Assembly: GCA_038210495.1 (NCBI GenBank)
Contig: JBBQWR010000023.1
Span: forward strand, 1-64,000
Length of the DNA stretch: 64,000 nucleotides
Reading direction: 5' to 3'
DNA from: JBBQWR01 sp038210495
GTDB lineage: Bacteria > Planctomycetota > Planctomycetia > Pirellulales > DATAWG01
Shown here in pieces: positions 1-8,363 of this stretch; position 1 is the stretch's first letter, and each line of letters starts with the position of its first letter. A model generated the notes under the pieces. It was given only the letters and a program-made list of their open reading frames with translations. It did not search any database and had not been told where the DNA came from. The position numbers were made by a program, and so were the translations under genes.

Positions 1-1
1 A

Positions 2-127
2 CTCGCGTACACGCAGCGGCGCAATGCCGCAGCGCGCCGCAGCCACACCCGAACGACCCGCAAGAAACTCGCCGCGCTGGGCATCCGCCTGACCGGTCTG
101 CCTCGTTGCGGATGGGGCAAAAGTTAG
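2..127 (+). CDS. 3' end of an unidentified gene cut by the window edge
   Basis: An open frame enters from the left edge and stops at TAG 125-127, giving about 41 residues rich in Arg, Thr and Ala (ends LPRCGWGKS). No start is visible and I do not recognise the family. The composition suits the basic C-terminus of a nucleic-acid-binding protein, but it could be a chance frame in GC-rich DNA. Confidence 0.3.
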   Translation, partial: LAYTQRRNAAARRSHTRTTRKKLAALGIRLTGLPRCGWGKS

Positions 128-137
128 CGCTGTAGTA

Positions 138-308
138 CTAGCTGTACCAGAAGAAAGCGCCGACCGATAATTCGAAGAACAGGGAGCCGACCTGCGCCCA
201 CCAATGAAGTCGAGTAGTAAGGCGGGTGGCTTCGGTTAGAATGACTTCCTCGAGATTCTTTGTCGTCCGCTGGCAGACTTGAGTGAATAGATTGCCTTCT
301 CGCGCCAT
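138..308 (-). CDS. weak small ORF, possibly a gene remnant
   Basis: A 56-residue frame starts at ATG (308-306) with MAREGNLF and ends with a hydrophobic stretch (VGSLFFELSVGAFFWYS). An overlapping frame starting MGNSLARE lies just upstream and would join it only through a frameshift. Together they look like a broken gene for a small protein with a C-terminal membrane segment. No clear ribosome site is visible and the family is not recognised. Confidence 0.22.
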   Translation of the reverse strand: MAREGNLFTQVCQRTTKNLEEVILTEATRLTTRLHWWAQVGSLFFELSVGAFFWYS

Positions 309-618
309 ACGATCGCCGTAAGCGCGCGCTCGCGCGCGAGAGAATTGCCCATTACGACGATCACACCAGAAATCGACGAAGCTCGCCGATCGTGCTCGTA
401 GCGCGTTTAACGCGATATGGTCAATCTGGCGATAAAAGGTGGACCGATGGCGTCGCGACCGCTCGACATTTGTCGGGAGCCGGACAGGCCCGGCTGTTCG
501 CTGCTTCCGTTGTCAGCTCCGTTCTTGTCGCCGTTTTCCTCGCTCGGCATGGTTGAATCCTCCGGTAAAGTCTATCTGGTCATTGAAACGAACCCCTCGC
601 CGCAGCTGTTGTCGTCAC
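309..618. other. intergenic stretch, no gene seen
   Basis: No convincing coding frame on either strand. It holds a short GC palindrome (GCGCGCTCGCGCGCGAG near 321-340) and nothing else I can name. Confidence 0.5.
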
Positions 619-1101
619 CTACTTATCCGCTAGCAAGTGGGCTTCCACGAACCAGAGGCTCTTGTCGAGTCCCCGTGACAGTTCGGTAAATAGATCGGCG
701 GTGTCGGTGTCACCGACTTCGGTCGCCTTGTCGATAGAGGCTCGCACCGTTTTGCCAACCGTCGCCAGGGCCGTGGAGAACGCCTCGACGTGATCTCGTC
801 CGCTGGATATGTTCACCGGGTAGGCAGGCAGATTCGTCCGCTTGCCCACGACGGCGACCGTTCCTTCGGCGGTCCCGCCGATCGCCACGATCCGCTCGGC
901 TGCGGTGTCGATGTACTCCTCGATCTCCTCGGCCACATCGTCGAACAGCGTGTGCAGGGCGATGAAATTCGGTCCCTTGACGTTCCAGTGGGCCTGCTTC
1001 GCCTGAAGTCCCAGGTCGATCAGGTCTGCCAGCCGCTCGTTGAGAAGCAGGGCCAGAGTAGCACGCTTTTCAGCGGGAATATCGTTCTTGGTCGAGTGCA
1101 T
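619..1101 (-). CDS. dps: Dps-family ferritin-like DNA-protection protein
   Basis: Product of 160 residues. The first helix carries the Dps ferroxidase signature: QAKQAHWNVKGPNF followed by H, D, D and E residues in HTLFDDVAEEIEEY. Dps proteins form dodecamers that oxidise and store Fe(II) using H2O2, and many bind DNA. The start at 1101 is chosen because a GGAG Shine-Dalgarno lies just upstream and the family begins about here; an in-frame ATG at 1206 would add 35 residues unlike Dps. It is divergent from an OxyR gene 149 bp away, with OxyR-like half sites between them, so peroxide induction is the likely control (inference). Confidence 0.93.
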   Translation of the reverse strand: MHSTKNDIPAEKRATLALLLNERLADLIDLGLQAKQAHWNVKGPNFIALHTLFDDVAEEIEEYIDTAAERIVAIGGTAEGTVAVVGKRTNLPAYPVNISSGRDHVEAFSTALATVGKTVRASIDKATEVGDTDTADLFTELSRGLDKSLWFVEAHLLADK

Positions 1102-1206
1102 AGAAGAATCTCCTGAGTCGATTAAATCAGTCTTCGCCGGAAGTCCCAGCAGCCACAAAGCCGCTGACCTCCAGGCGTGAAGTCGCATTCTAGCGGCGCG
1201 CCTCAT

Positions 1207-1242
1207 ATAGTTAAAAGATATGTTTCCTATGTTCTCGATAGG
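1207..1242. promoter_or_regulatory. possible OxyR boxes between dps and oxyR
   Basis: Two ATAG-N7-CTAT-like units lie in the divergent intergenic region: ATAG-N7-ATAT at 1207-1221 and CCTAT-N7-ATAGG at 1226-1242. The known OxyR consensus is built of ATAG-N7-CTAT units. The second unit is the palindrome in the opposite order, so the fit is partial and the spacing is not canonical. Confidence 0.4.
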
Positions 1243-1250
1243 CGTTGACT

Positions 1251-2156
1251 ATGGAACTGCATCAACTACGCTACTTCGTGGCGGTCGCCGACCTGGGGAG
1301 TTTCACCCGTGCCGCCGAGAAGTGCTTGGTGGCACAGCCCTCTTTGAGCCAGCAGATCATCAAGCTCGAGCGCGAACTGCGGCAACCGCTCTTTGAACGT
1401 CTTGGCCGTACTGTCCGTTTGACGGAGGCCGGGCGAGCGCTGTACGCACAGGCCGTCACGGTGCTGGGGACCGTGGACGACATAAGGGAGCGGGTCACGG
1501 CGTCGACTCACCCCGGCCACGGAACGGTCAATGTGGGAGCGATCCCAACCATCGCCCCTTATCTGCTGCCGCCGCTTCTGAAGGATTTCTCCAAGCGATT
1601 CCTACGAGCGACCGTGGCCCTGCACGAGAATCTGACCGAGTTCACCGTGCGTGGTTGCCTGGAGGGAGAGCTTGATGTCGGTGTCATTGCTTCGCCGGCG
1701 GACACGGACCTCATCCACACCGAGGCCCTGTTCGCCGAGGAACTGCTACTGGCACTGCCGCCGAAGCATCCGTTGGTGAAGAAGCGTCGTATAACTCTGG
1801 AGGACGTTGCCGGGGAGCCGTTCGTGCTAATGAACGAAATTCATTGCCTGGGCGAGCAAGTCATGGGGTTCTGTAAGCAGCAGGGCTGTTTGCCAGTTGT
1901 CCACTGCCGCAGCGCTCAATTACTCACTGTCCAAGAGCTTGTGGCGCTGGGCCACGGCATCTCGCTCGTACCGGCAATGGCCCGTGACATGGACCGGGGT
2001 CGACGCTGCCAGTACCGCAGTCTCGCCGACCCAACGCCAAGCCGCACGCTTCGCATGATCTGGCACAAGGCCCGCTACCAGTCGCCGGTGGTCAAAGAGT
2101 TCATCGAAACGCTGCGAAGAGTCGCAAGCAGCCGAGGTTGTGGCAGCGTTTCTTGA
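1251..2156 (+). CDS. oxyR: OxyR-type LysR-family peroxide sensor
   Basis: Product of 301 residues with a standard LysR layout: an N-terminal winged HTH (MELHQLRYFVAVADLGSFT, then QPSLSQQI) and a two-lobed periplasmic-binding-like sensor domain. The sensor has HCLGEQVMGFC, matching the spacing of the redox cysteines C199 and C208 of E. coli OxyR. In that protein H2O2 oxidises them to a disulfide that switches DNA contacts. This makes OxyR, rather than a generic LysR protein, the best call. The start is ATG 1251; an upstream in-frame TTG at 1245 adds only two residues. The divergent dps gene is the obvious target. Confidence 0.9.
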   Translation: MELHQLRYFVAVADLGSFTRAAEKCLVAQPSLSQQIIKLERELRQPLFERLGRTVRLTEAGRALYAQAVTVLGTVDDIRERVTASTHPGHGTVNVGAIPTIAPYLLPPLLKDFSKRFLRATVALHENLTEFTVRGCLEGELDVGVIASPADTDLIHTEALFAEELLLALPPKHPLVKKRRITLEDVAGEPFVLMNEIHCLGEQVMGFCKQQGCLPVVHCRSAQLLTVQELVALGHGISLVPAMARDMDRGRRCQYRSLADPTPSRTLRMIWHKARYQSPVVKEFIETLRRVASSRGCGSVS

Positions 2157-2723
2157 ATAGCGGACGGCGCACGGCGAAAGAAAGGGGCAAGCGACCGGCC
2201 TGCGGCCATCACCGAGGCCATCGTCGGAACCCTGGTCGGTGAAAGGTTACGCAGAAGAATACCAGAGCCGATCTACCGCCGCCTGGGATCGGCCCAGGTG
2301 CTGGCTCTTGGTGTCTTGATACTGCCACCGATCATTAGAGCCGTGGCGATCAATTTAAGTATTACAATACCCAAAGTAAGCTCGCCACCCATCGAACCGC
2401 CACGTGTTCGACCGCCACAAAGGTTCACCGCGATCCAGCGCCGAATTCAGCCACACCCTCAGTCAATCCACCATAAACACCGCAACAAACTCGCTAGCGA
2501 TCAATGTCCCGACAAGAACTGCCACGCAACCCCCTCATCTCTCGAAATGGTCGCCGAATCGGCCCGCGACCTTCAGAAAAGAACGTCCAAAGCGCCTATG
2601 TGTTTTGGCGGCTCAGTTGTTCGCTGAATAGGCTGTGAACCGGTCTTATTCACCATTCGCTGCGCCGGCTTTGGCGGCAATTCGGCGGACAGTCGGTCAC
2701 AGGCAGTGACGGATTTAGGTCTG
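2157..2723. other. intergenic stretch of about 570 bp, no gene seen
   Basis: Open frames here (for example around 2298-2627) have no family resemblance and no coherent codon pattern. I see no RNA gene or clear repeat. Confidence 0.5.
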
Positions 2724-2985
2724 ATGGCGAAGAATTTTGGAACCGACATGCCGCGCTTTGATGACGACGAAGAGTGTGGCGGCGAAGATGATATCGACTC
2801 GCCCGACGACGACGAGCCGACGATCCTTTGCCCCCTGCTGCCGCGAGTCGATCCATGAAGACTCGCAGCGCTGCCCTTCTTGCGAGCGTTATATCTCGCA
2901 AGAAAACGCTCTGGCGGCGATGAAGCCCTGGTGGATTCTCGTCGGCGCCGCGGCCGGGCTGTATGCCGTATATCGCTGGATTTGA
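2724..2985 (+). pseudogene. frameshifted zinc-ribbon membrane protein
   Basis: From ATG 2724 (or 2748) an acidic frame reads MPRFDDDEECGGEDDIDS and reaches CP, then hits TGA 18 codons-scale downstream. The next frame continues it exactly: CCRESIHEDSQRCPSCERY, a second CxxC pair, then KPWWILVGAAAGLYAVYRWI, a C-terminal membrane helix. The join falls in a run of five C's at 2831-2835; removing one C restores a single frame of about 86 codons with two CxxC zinc knuckles and one helix. I recall similar small zinc-ribbon proteins in planctomycetes. It is either a real frameshift or a homopolymer sequencing error. Confidence 0.65.
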
Positions 2986-3100
2986 GCCTAGTCGTTCATG
3001 ATGGGGTCATCGAGGCAAGGAGCGGCTACGCCTGCGCACCAGCGACGACCAGGATCTACTTAGATTCGAGCATGTTTTCTCATTCAAGGGGATGTTATGA

Positions 3101-6100
3101 TTGGCCTTTATGCCCATCGCCCTCGAGATTTTCGTAAAGCAACTTGAAGACTCCGGTGTCATCGCCCTAGGCAAGCTCGAGAATTTCATCCCGCCCAAGG
3201 CCCAGCCCAAAGACGCCCAGGAGTTGGCTCGCCAGCTCGTTCAGAGCAAGCAGCTCACCAAATTCCAGGCCCAGGAAATCTACCAGGGCCGAGCCAAGTC
3301 GCTGATCATCGGCAACTACACGATCCTCGACAAAATCGGCGCCGGCGGGATGGGGCAGGTGTTCAAGGCCGAGCATCGCCGGATGCATCGCGTCGTGGCG
3401 ATTAAGGTGCTCCCGCAGAACGTGACGAAGGACCCGGCGTCCGCCGCCAGATTCCAGCGCGAGGTCGAGGCGGCCGCTAAGCTCAGCCATCCCCATATCG
3501 TCACGGCGCACGACGCCGATGAAGCCCGCGGCGTGCATTTCCTGGTGATGGAATACGTCGAGGGCGCCGATCTGTCGGCCGTCGTTAAAAAGAACGGCCC
3601 ACTGCCGATTCCGAAAGCCGTCAACTTTATTTTGCAGGCCGCCCGCGGACTGGAGTTCGCTCACGGCGAAGGAGTCGTGCATCGCGACATCAAGCCGGCT
3701 AACCTGCTCTTGGACAAAAAGGGGACGGTCAAGATTCTCGACATGGGCCTGGCGCGAATCTCAGGCGGCGATACGGAAACCCAGGCCGAACTCACCGGCA
3801 CGGGCGCGGTGATGGGCACGGTCGATTACATGGCCCCCGAACAGGCGCTGAGCACCAAGCATGCCGACGCGCGGGCCGATATCTATAGCCTAGGCTGCTC
3901 GCTGTACTACTTGCTCAGCGGCAAGGCCACCTACGATGGTGACTCCTTGATGTCCAAGCTGCTGGCCCATCGGGAAAAGCCCATTCCATCGTTGGGCGCC
4001 GAAGTGCCGGAAACCATCCAAGCCGTCTTTCGGAAGATGGTGGCCAAAAAAGTCGAGGATCGATACCAGTCGATGAGCGAAGTGGTCGCCGCGTTGGAGC
4101 AGTGCCACACCGCGCCGCAATCGTCGGTCAGCGCCCAACAGTCGATCGGCGCCGCTGGCGCCAGTTGTGACGTACTCACTTTCCTGCGAGATGTGCCGGC
4201 GCGTGGGATTTTTAAATCGAAGCCAGCGAGTGAGGCGCCGGCCGCCAAAGTAAGGATACTCAATAAAAAAATCATTCTCGGCGTTGTCGGCGCCGGACTG
4301 CTGGGGCTCGCGATCCTGGCCGGAATCATCTTCAAGATGCAAACTAAAGACGGCACGCTGACGGTCGAGATCAACCAACCCGGCGCGGTCGTGCAGGTTT
4401 TGAACGAGGCCGGCAAGATCGAGATTACCCAACCTGTTGAGAAGGGAACGATTTCGATTTCCGTCGATTCGGGCAAGCACCGATTGAAGGTCGAAAAGGA
4501 TGGGTTCGCAGTCTTCGGACAGGATTTCACCATCGAGCACGGCGACAACCAGTCGATCAAAGCGACCCTAAAACCGACAGCGGAGCAAACGATCGCGGCC
4601 GCGCGGCCGCCGACAACAACGGGCAGGCCCATCGATCTGCTCGCGCTAATCGACTTGAATCGCGATGTTTGCGTGGGGGACTGGAATCTTGATCACGGCG
4701 CATTGCTCTCCAAGGATGACCCCCATTCGGTTCTGAATATTCCCTACCTACCTCCCGCCTCTTATCAGATTACGATCACAGCCACACGACTCGGTCCTCC
4801 GGAAGGACTCATGGTCGGCTTACCAATCGGCACACAGAGGGCTGGCGCCGGGGTCGACTGTTGGAGAGGGAAATTTTCAGGTTTCAATTATATCGATGGG
4901 CGAAGCTTAATAGAGCAGGACTTAGACGCTCAAACGCAGCCCTTTCTCAAAATGGGCGCTCCGACCACGTTTGTATTAACCGTTCGCAATGAGGCCGCAG
5001 TGCTCACTGTTGACGGTCAAGCAATTTCGCGCACTTCTCCCACAGCCAATCTATCCCTCGCGAGGTATTCAGAAGCCAACGTTGCCCCGCTTTTTGTTGC
5101 GACCTGGTCCAAATTTCGGATCGAAAAGCTGGAACTGTTGCCGCTTGACCCAGCCCTGCCGGGGCGCCCGCTCACGCCGCTCACTCCGCTGTCGACGTTC
5201 AATAATCCAGCGTTCCAGAAGTGGATCAACGACGTCGCGGCCCAGCCGGCCGAGAAGCAAGTCGATGCCGTCGCCAAAAAGCTACAAGAACTTAATCCCG
5301 GATTCGGTGGCCAGACTACATCCAAGATCGAGAACGGCCATGTCACGGAGTTGTCCTTCCTCACGGACAAAGTAATGGACATTTCACCGGTTCGGGCCTT
5401 GCTGGCGCTAAAGATATTGAACTGCCGGGGAAGCGGCCCTCGCCACGGCTATCTATCGCAGCTCGCGCCTCTAGCGGGAATGAAACTGACAAAACTCGAT
5501 TGCTCCGACACGACGGTGTATGACCTCTCTGCGTTAAGAGAGCTTTCTTCGTTGACGACTTTGGTTTGCGAAAATACCCTGGTGATTAAATTGCCGCAGT
5601 TGCAAGGGTTGCCGCTCGCGAGCCTGAATTGCAGCGGCACGTTGATATCCGACCTGACGCCGCTGGAAGGCACGAAGCTGACGGAATTGCTTTGCGCCGG
5701 AACGCAAGTGTCCGACCTGGGGACACTGAAGGGGATGCCGCTAGCAATCTTGGATTGTCACCAGACGCCGGTCTCTGATCTGTCTCCACTCCAAAAGCTA
5801 CCCCTGACGAGCCTGGATTGCCGCCAAACTGCGGTTGCTGACTTGGGGCTCGTCAAAGGAATGACTCTCAAGACGATCCGCTGCGACCTCAAAATACCAA
5901 GAGATCTTGGTGTTCTCCGCGCCATTTTAACGCTGAAGAAGATCAATGAACAATCCGCTGCCGAGTTTTGGGCTGATGCGAAGGCGAAGCAGGCCGACTT
6001 CGAGCGATGGGCCAATCGCATCGCCACGCTCAACCCCCAGCAGCAGTTACAAGCTACGATGCAGAAGTTGATGGAACTCAACCCAGGATTTGACGGGAAA

Positions 6101-6988
6101 GAGACACACAAGGTTGAAGGTGGAGTGATTACGGAGCTCGGATTCGTCACGAACAAGGTGGCCGATATTTCGCCTGTACGAGCGTTGGCGGGAATAAAAG
6201 GACTTTATTGTTATTCGACCAACGGCTGGTACCACGGCAAGTTATCGGACATCTCACCATTGCAGGGCATGCAATTGTCGCATTTTAGTTGCAGTGGGAA
6301 CCAGGTCACGGACCTCTCGCCCCTCAAGGGAATGCCCATCAAGGAGATGCATTGCTTCGGGAACCTGGACTTGACTGATCTGAAGCCACTCGAGGGGCTT
6401 CCCTTGTCATTCCTCAACTTGAGCGGCACAAGGGTGACCGATCTGTCACCCCTCAAAACGACTCCGCTGACCACCCTGATTCTCGAGCACATCAGAGGAT
6501 TAACCGACTTGTCGGCGATCAGCGGGATGAAGCTTACAAACCTGGACATTCAAAATACTGATATATCCGACTTGTCGCCCCTCAAGGGCGTGCCCTTGGC
6601 CAGCCTAACTATCGGTCAAACGGGAGTACGCGACTTATCTCCGCTTAAAGGGATGCCTCTTACAGCCCTAGTTTGCGGCCACGCGCAGGTATCTGATTTG
6701 TCGCCGCTTCGAGGGCTAAAATTGACGCGATTTAGCTGCGAAGACTCGCAAGTTACCGACCTCTCGCCCCTCGAAGGAATGAATCTCGATCAGATAGATT
6801 TCACACCCCTTAAAATTAGCAAGGGGATTGACACGCTACGCCGGATGAAAAATCTTAAAACGATCGGTGTCGATTTCCAACATAGGCTCCCTGCCGACGA
6901 GTTCTGGAAACAATATGACGCCGGCGAGTTCGGAAAGCCGGCCGCCGCCGCGTCCTCGAAACTGAGCGACCCTGCCTTCCAGAAATGA
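3101..6988 (+). CDS. Membrane Ser/Thr protein kinase with C-terminal leucine-rich repeats
   Basis: Product of 1295 residues. Residues ~70-340 form a Hanks-type kinase: glycine loop GAGGMGQVF (~80), VAIKVL lysine, HRDIKPANLLLD catalytic loop (~193), DMGLAR in place of DFG, and MAPEQ. A single membrane helix follows (~388-412), then a PEGA-like beta segment, a jelly-roll-like stretch, and two blocks of LRR-like units of the form DLSPLKGMPL. The start is TTG 3101 with AAGGGG nine bases upstream; ATG 3110 is the alternative. The N-terminal ~65 residues (FVKQLEDSGVIALGKLENF) are a recurring planctomycete pre-kinase domain. The gene ends at a TGA that seems premature, because the next repeat module continues in frame beyond it. 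The kinase would face the cytoplasm and the repeats the outside or periplasm (inference). Confidence 0.9.
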   Translation: MAFMPIALEIFVKQLEDSGVIALGKLENFIPPKAQPKDAQELARQLVQSKQLTKFQAQEIYQGRAKSLIIGNYTILDKIGAGGMGQVFKAEHRRMHRVVAIKVLPQNVTKDPASAARFQREVEAAAKLSHPHIVTAHDADEARGVHFLVMEYVEGADLSAVVKKNGPLPIPKAVNFILQAARGLEFAHGEGVVHRDIKPANLLLDKKGTVKILDMGLARISGGDTETQAELTGTGAVMGTVDYMAPEQALSTKHADARADIYSLGCSLYYLLSGKATYDGDSLMSKLLAHREKPIPSLGAEVPETIQAVFRKMVAKKVEDRYQSMSEVVAALEQCHTAPQSSVSAQQSIGAAGASCDVLTFLRDVPARGIFKSKPASEAPAAKVRILNKKIILGVVGAGLLGLAILAGIIFKMQTKDGTLTVEINQPGAVVQVLNEAGKIEITQPVEKGTISISVDSGKHRLKVEKDGFAVFGQDFTIEHGDNQSIKATLKPTAEQTIAAARPPTTTGRPIDLLALIDLNRDVCVGDWNLDHGALLSKDDPHSVLNIPYLPPASYQITITATRLGPPEGLMVGLPIGTQRAGAGVDCWRGKFSGFNYIDGRSLIEQDLDAQTQPFLKMGAPTTFVLTVRNEAAVLTVDGQAISRTSPTANLSLARYSEANVAPLFVATWSKFRIEKLELLPLDPALPGRPLTPLTPLSTFNNPAFQKWINDVAAQPAEKQVDAVAKKLQELNPGFGGQTTSKIENGHVTELSFLTDKVMDISPVRALLALKILNCRGSGPRHGYLSQLAPLAGMKLTKLDCSDTTVYDLSALRELSSLTTLVCENTLVIKLPQLQGLPLASLNCSGTLISDLTPLEGTKLTELLCAGTQVSDLGTLKGMPLAILDCHQTPVSDLSPLQKLPLTSLDCRQTAVADLGLVKGMTLKTIRCDLKIPRDLGVLRAILTLKKINEQSAAEFWADAKAKQADFERWANRIATLNPQQQLQATMQKLMELNPGFDGKETHKVEGGVITELGFVTNKVADISPVRALAGIKGLYCYSTNGWYHGKLSDISPLQGMQLSHFSCSGNQVTDLSPLKGMPIKEMHCFGNLDLTDLKPLEGLPLSFLNLSGTRVTDLSPLKTTPLTTLILEHIRGLTDLSAISGMKLTNLDIQNTDISDLSPLKGVPLASLTIGQTGVRDLSPLKGMPLTALVCGHAQVSDLSPLRGLKLTRFSCEDSQVTDLSPLEGMNLDQIDFTPLKISKGIDTLRRMKNLKTIGVDFQHRLPADEFWKQYDAGEFGKPAAAASSKLSDPAFQK

Positions 6989-7090
6989 ATGAACGAAGGC
7001 GTCGCGCTCTCCGCAGAAGAACAAGCCAAGGCGGTCGCCAAGAAATTTCACGAGCTCAACTCAGGCTCCGGAAGCCGTTCAGGGCGGTCT
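6989..7090 (+). pseudogene. in-frame continuation of the kinase LRR gene after TGA
   Basis: Directly after the TGA at 6986-6988 the same frame reads MNEGVALSAEEQ and then AVAKKFHELNSG. Inside the kinase gene a parallel module reads NPAFQKWINDVAAQ and then AVAKKLQELNPGFGG. The residue replaced by the stop is Trp in the intact module, so TGG to TGA explains it. After about 30 codons the resemblance ends, so the third repeat block is both truncated and decayed. Confidence 0.65.
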
Positions 7091-7188
7091 CCGGCACGCC
7101 AATCCAATTGGCTTAAAAGCAGGCGGGCGGTGCCGTATGGCGTCACGCAGACTCAGCGTGTTCTGCTACAGCAACTCGGAGCGGCCAT

Positions 7189-7401
7189 GAACCCGATTCC
7201 AATGAAGCTGGGGCCGATGAGGTAGCGAGTTGCGACTGCCAGCATCCCGGCTATTTTTACTCCGGCGTGCCGGGGATCATCGCCCGCGTCAAAAGCGGCA
7301 AGCTAGCCCAGGGCGCATCGGTCGAACGTTGCGACGCCTGCGAGCGGTATCCGTCCGATGATGCGGCGCTGAATAGACTCCGTGAACTTGGTATCGCCTG
7401 A
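7189..7401 (+). pseudogene. fragment of a small cysteine-containing protein
   Basis: The frame reads EPDSNEAGADEVASCDCQHP, then YFYSGVPGIIARVKSG, and ends ERCDACERYPSDDAALNRL to a TGA. The protein-like composition, paired Cys motifs (CDCQH, CDAC) and clean end suggest a real small gene. No ATG, GTG or TTG is in frame upstream before a stop. An ATG at 7187 is one base out of register, so a small deletion near the start is likely. The function is unknown. Confidence 0.5.
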
Positions 7402-7506
7402 TTCATCTCGGCGCGTGGCTTAGTCAACCAGCCGTAGTGATTGCGCCGCTGCTTTTTTGCGCGAGGCTCGTAGCGATCGGGTCGGTCAGCAACTCGATGG
7501 GCGCAC

Positions 7507-7525
7507 AAAGGGGACGGGAGTCATT
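7507..7525 (+). repeat. left inverted repeat of RAYT element
   Basis: aaaggggacgggagtcatt, 19 bp, is the exact reverse complement of 8276-8294. The transposase stop codon (7521-7523, minus strand) lies inside it. Confidence 0.85.
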
Positions 7526-8237
7526 TCGTGGTAACTGAATCCAGCTTGGCCTTTTGGGATTGGTTGAGTTTGGGTCGGCCGCGCGAGCGGAACGTGTGCT
7601 CGAGCCCGAGTTGCTTCGTCACTTTGTCCTGCCACCGCTGCGAGCCGAAGGGTTGTCCCCGCGTGACTCCGCGGCGAATCGCCGTCAATTCCGCCTCGGC
7701 CTGCGGCCGGTTGACCGCATCGACCCAATCCGCGCCCAGAGGCGTGGGAGGTTCGGACAAGAGCTTTCGCTGCCGCGGGTCGCCGTGGGTGCGAACGAAT
7801 AGGCTCCCCCATCGCCACGCCTCCGCCCGAGTCACCATTTCAGCACGGAGCGGATTACGCTCGACGTAGCGGATCACCGTCAGCAAATGCTCGTCGCTGG
7901 CGACGGGAAACGACTTGAAGCGTCCCTGGTAAACGTGTCCCATGCCGCTCGTCGCATGGTGGGCGTGCCAGCGCTGGGCATGCGTGACCGTCAGCCAGCG
8001 GAAAAACTCGGAGACCAGTTTGCCCTCGTCACGGCGGGGCCAGACGACGAAATGCCAGTGGTTGCCCATCACGACATACGCTAAAATTCGGAGCCGAATC
8101 CGCTCCTGGGCTTCGAGCAAGAGCTCCTCGAAGGCTTGGAAGTCCGCCTGCTTTTTGAATAGCCGCAGCCGTCCATTGGCGCGATTAAGCACGTGGTACG
8201 CATAACCACCGACGATCGTTCTGGCGCGTCTTGGCAT
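7521..8237 (-). CDS. REP-associated tyrosine transposase (RAYT, IS200/Y1 family)
   Basis: Product of 238 residues beginning MPRRARTIVGGYAYHV. It has the Y1/HUH hallmarks: MGNHWHFVVWP (the HUH pair), and VYQGRFKSFPV with VIRYVERNPLRA typical of RAYTs. RAYTs cleave and join single-stranded REP or palindromic DNA with a catalytic tyrosine. Start 8237 fits the family; in-frame upstream codons add 12 residues with no support. The gene sits exactly inside a 19-bp perfect inverted repeat, so gene plus repeats form one unit. It may drive the palindromic repeats seen across the window, although its own ends do not resemble them. Confidence 0.9.
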   Translation of the reverse strand: MPRRARTIVGGYAYHVLNRANGRLRLFKKQADFQAFEELLLEAQERIRLRILAYVVMGNHWHFVVWPRRDEGKLVSEFFRWLTVTHAQRWHAHHATSGMGHVYQGRFKSFPVASDEHLLTVIRYVERNPLRAEMVTRAEAWRWGSLFVRTHGDPRQRKLLSEPPTPLGADWVDAVNRPQAEAELTAIRRGVTRGQPFGSQRWQDKVTKQLGLEHTFRSRGRPKLNQSQKAKLDSVTTK

Positions 8238-8275
8238 GCGGGAGAGTGTAACGCCTCTCCAGCCCAGAGTCAATC

Positions 8276-8294
8276 AATGACTCCCGTCCCCTTT
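8276..8294 (-). repeat. right inverted repeat of RAYT element
   Basis: aatgactcccgtccccttt, the perfect 19-bp partner of 7507-7525, lies 38 bp upstream of the transposase start. Confidence 0.85.
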
Positions 8295-8363
8295 ATTTCA
8301 CTTCGATTCGAGCCCAATTGACCGCATCGCTCGCGAGATGCGTTCCGTTGAATTCAATCCGAA

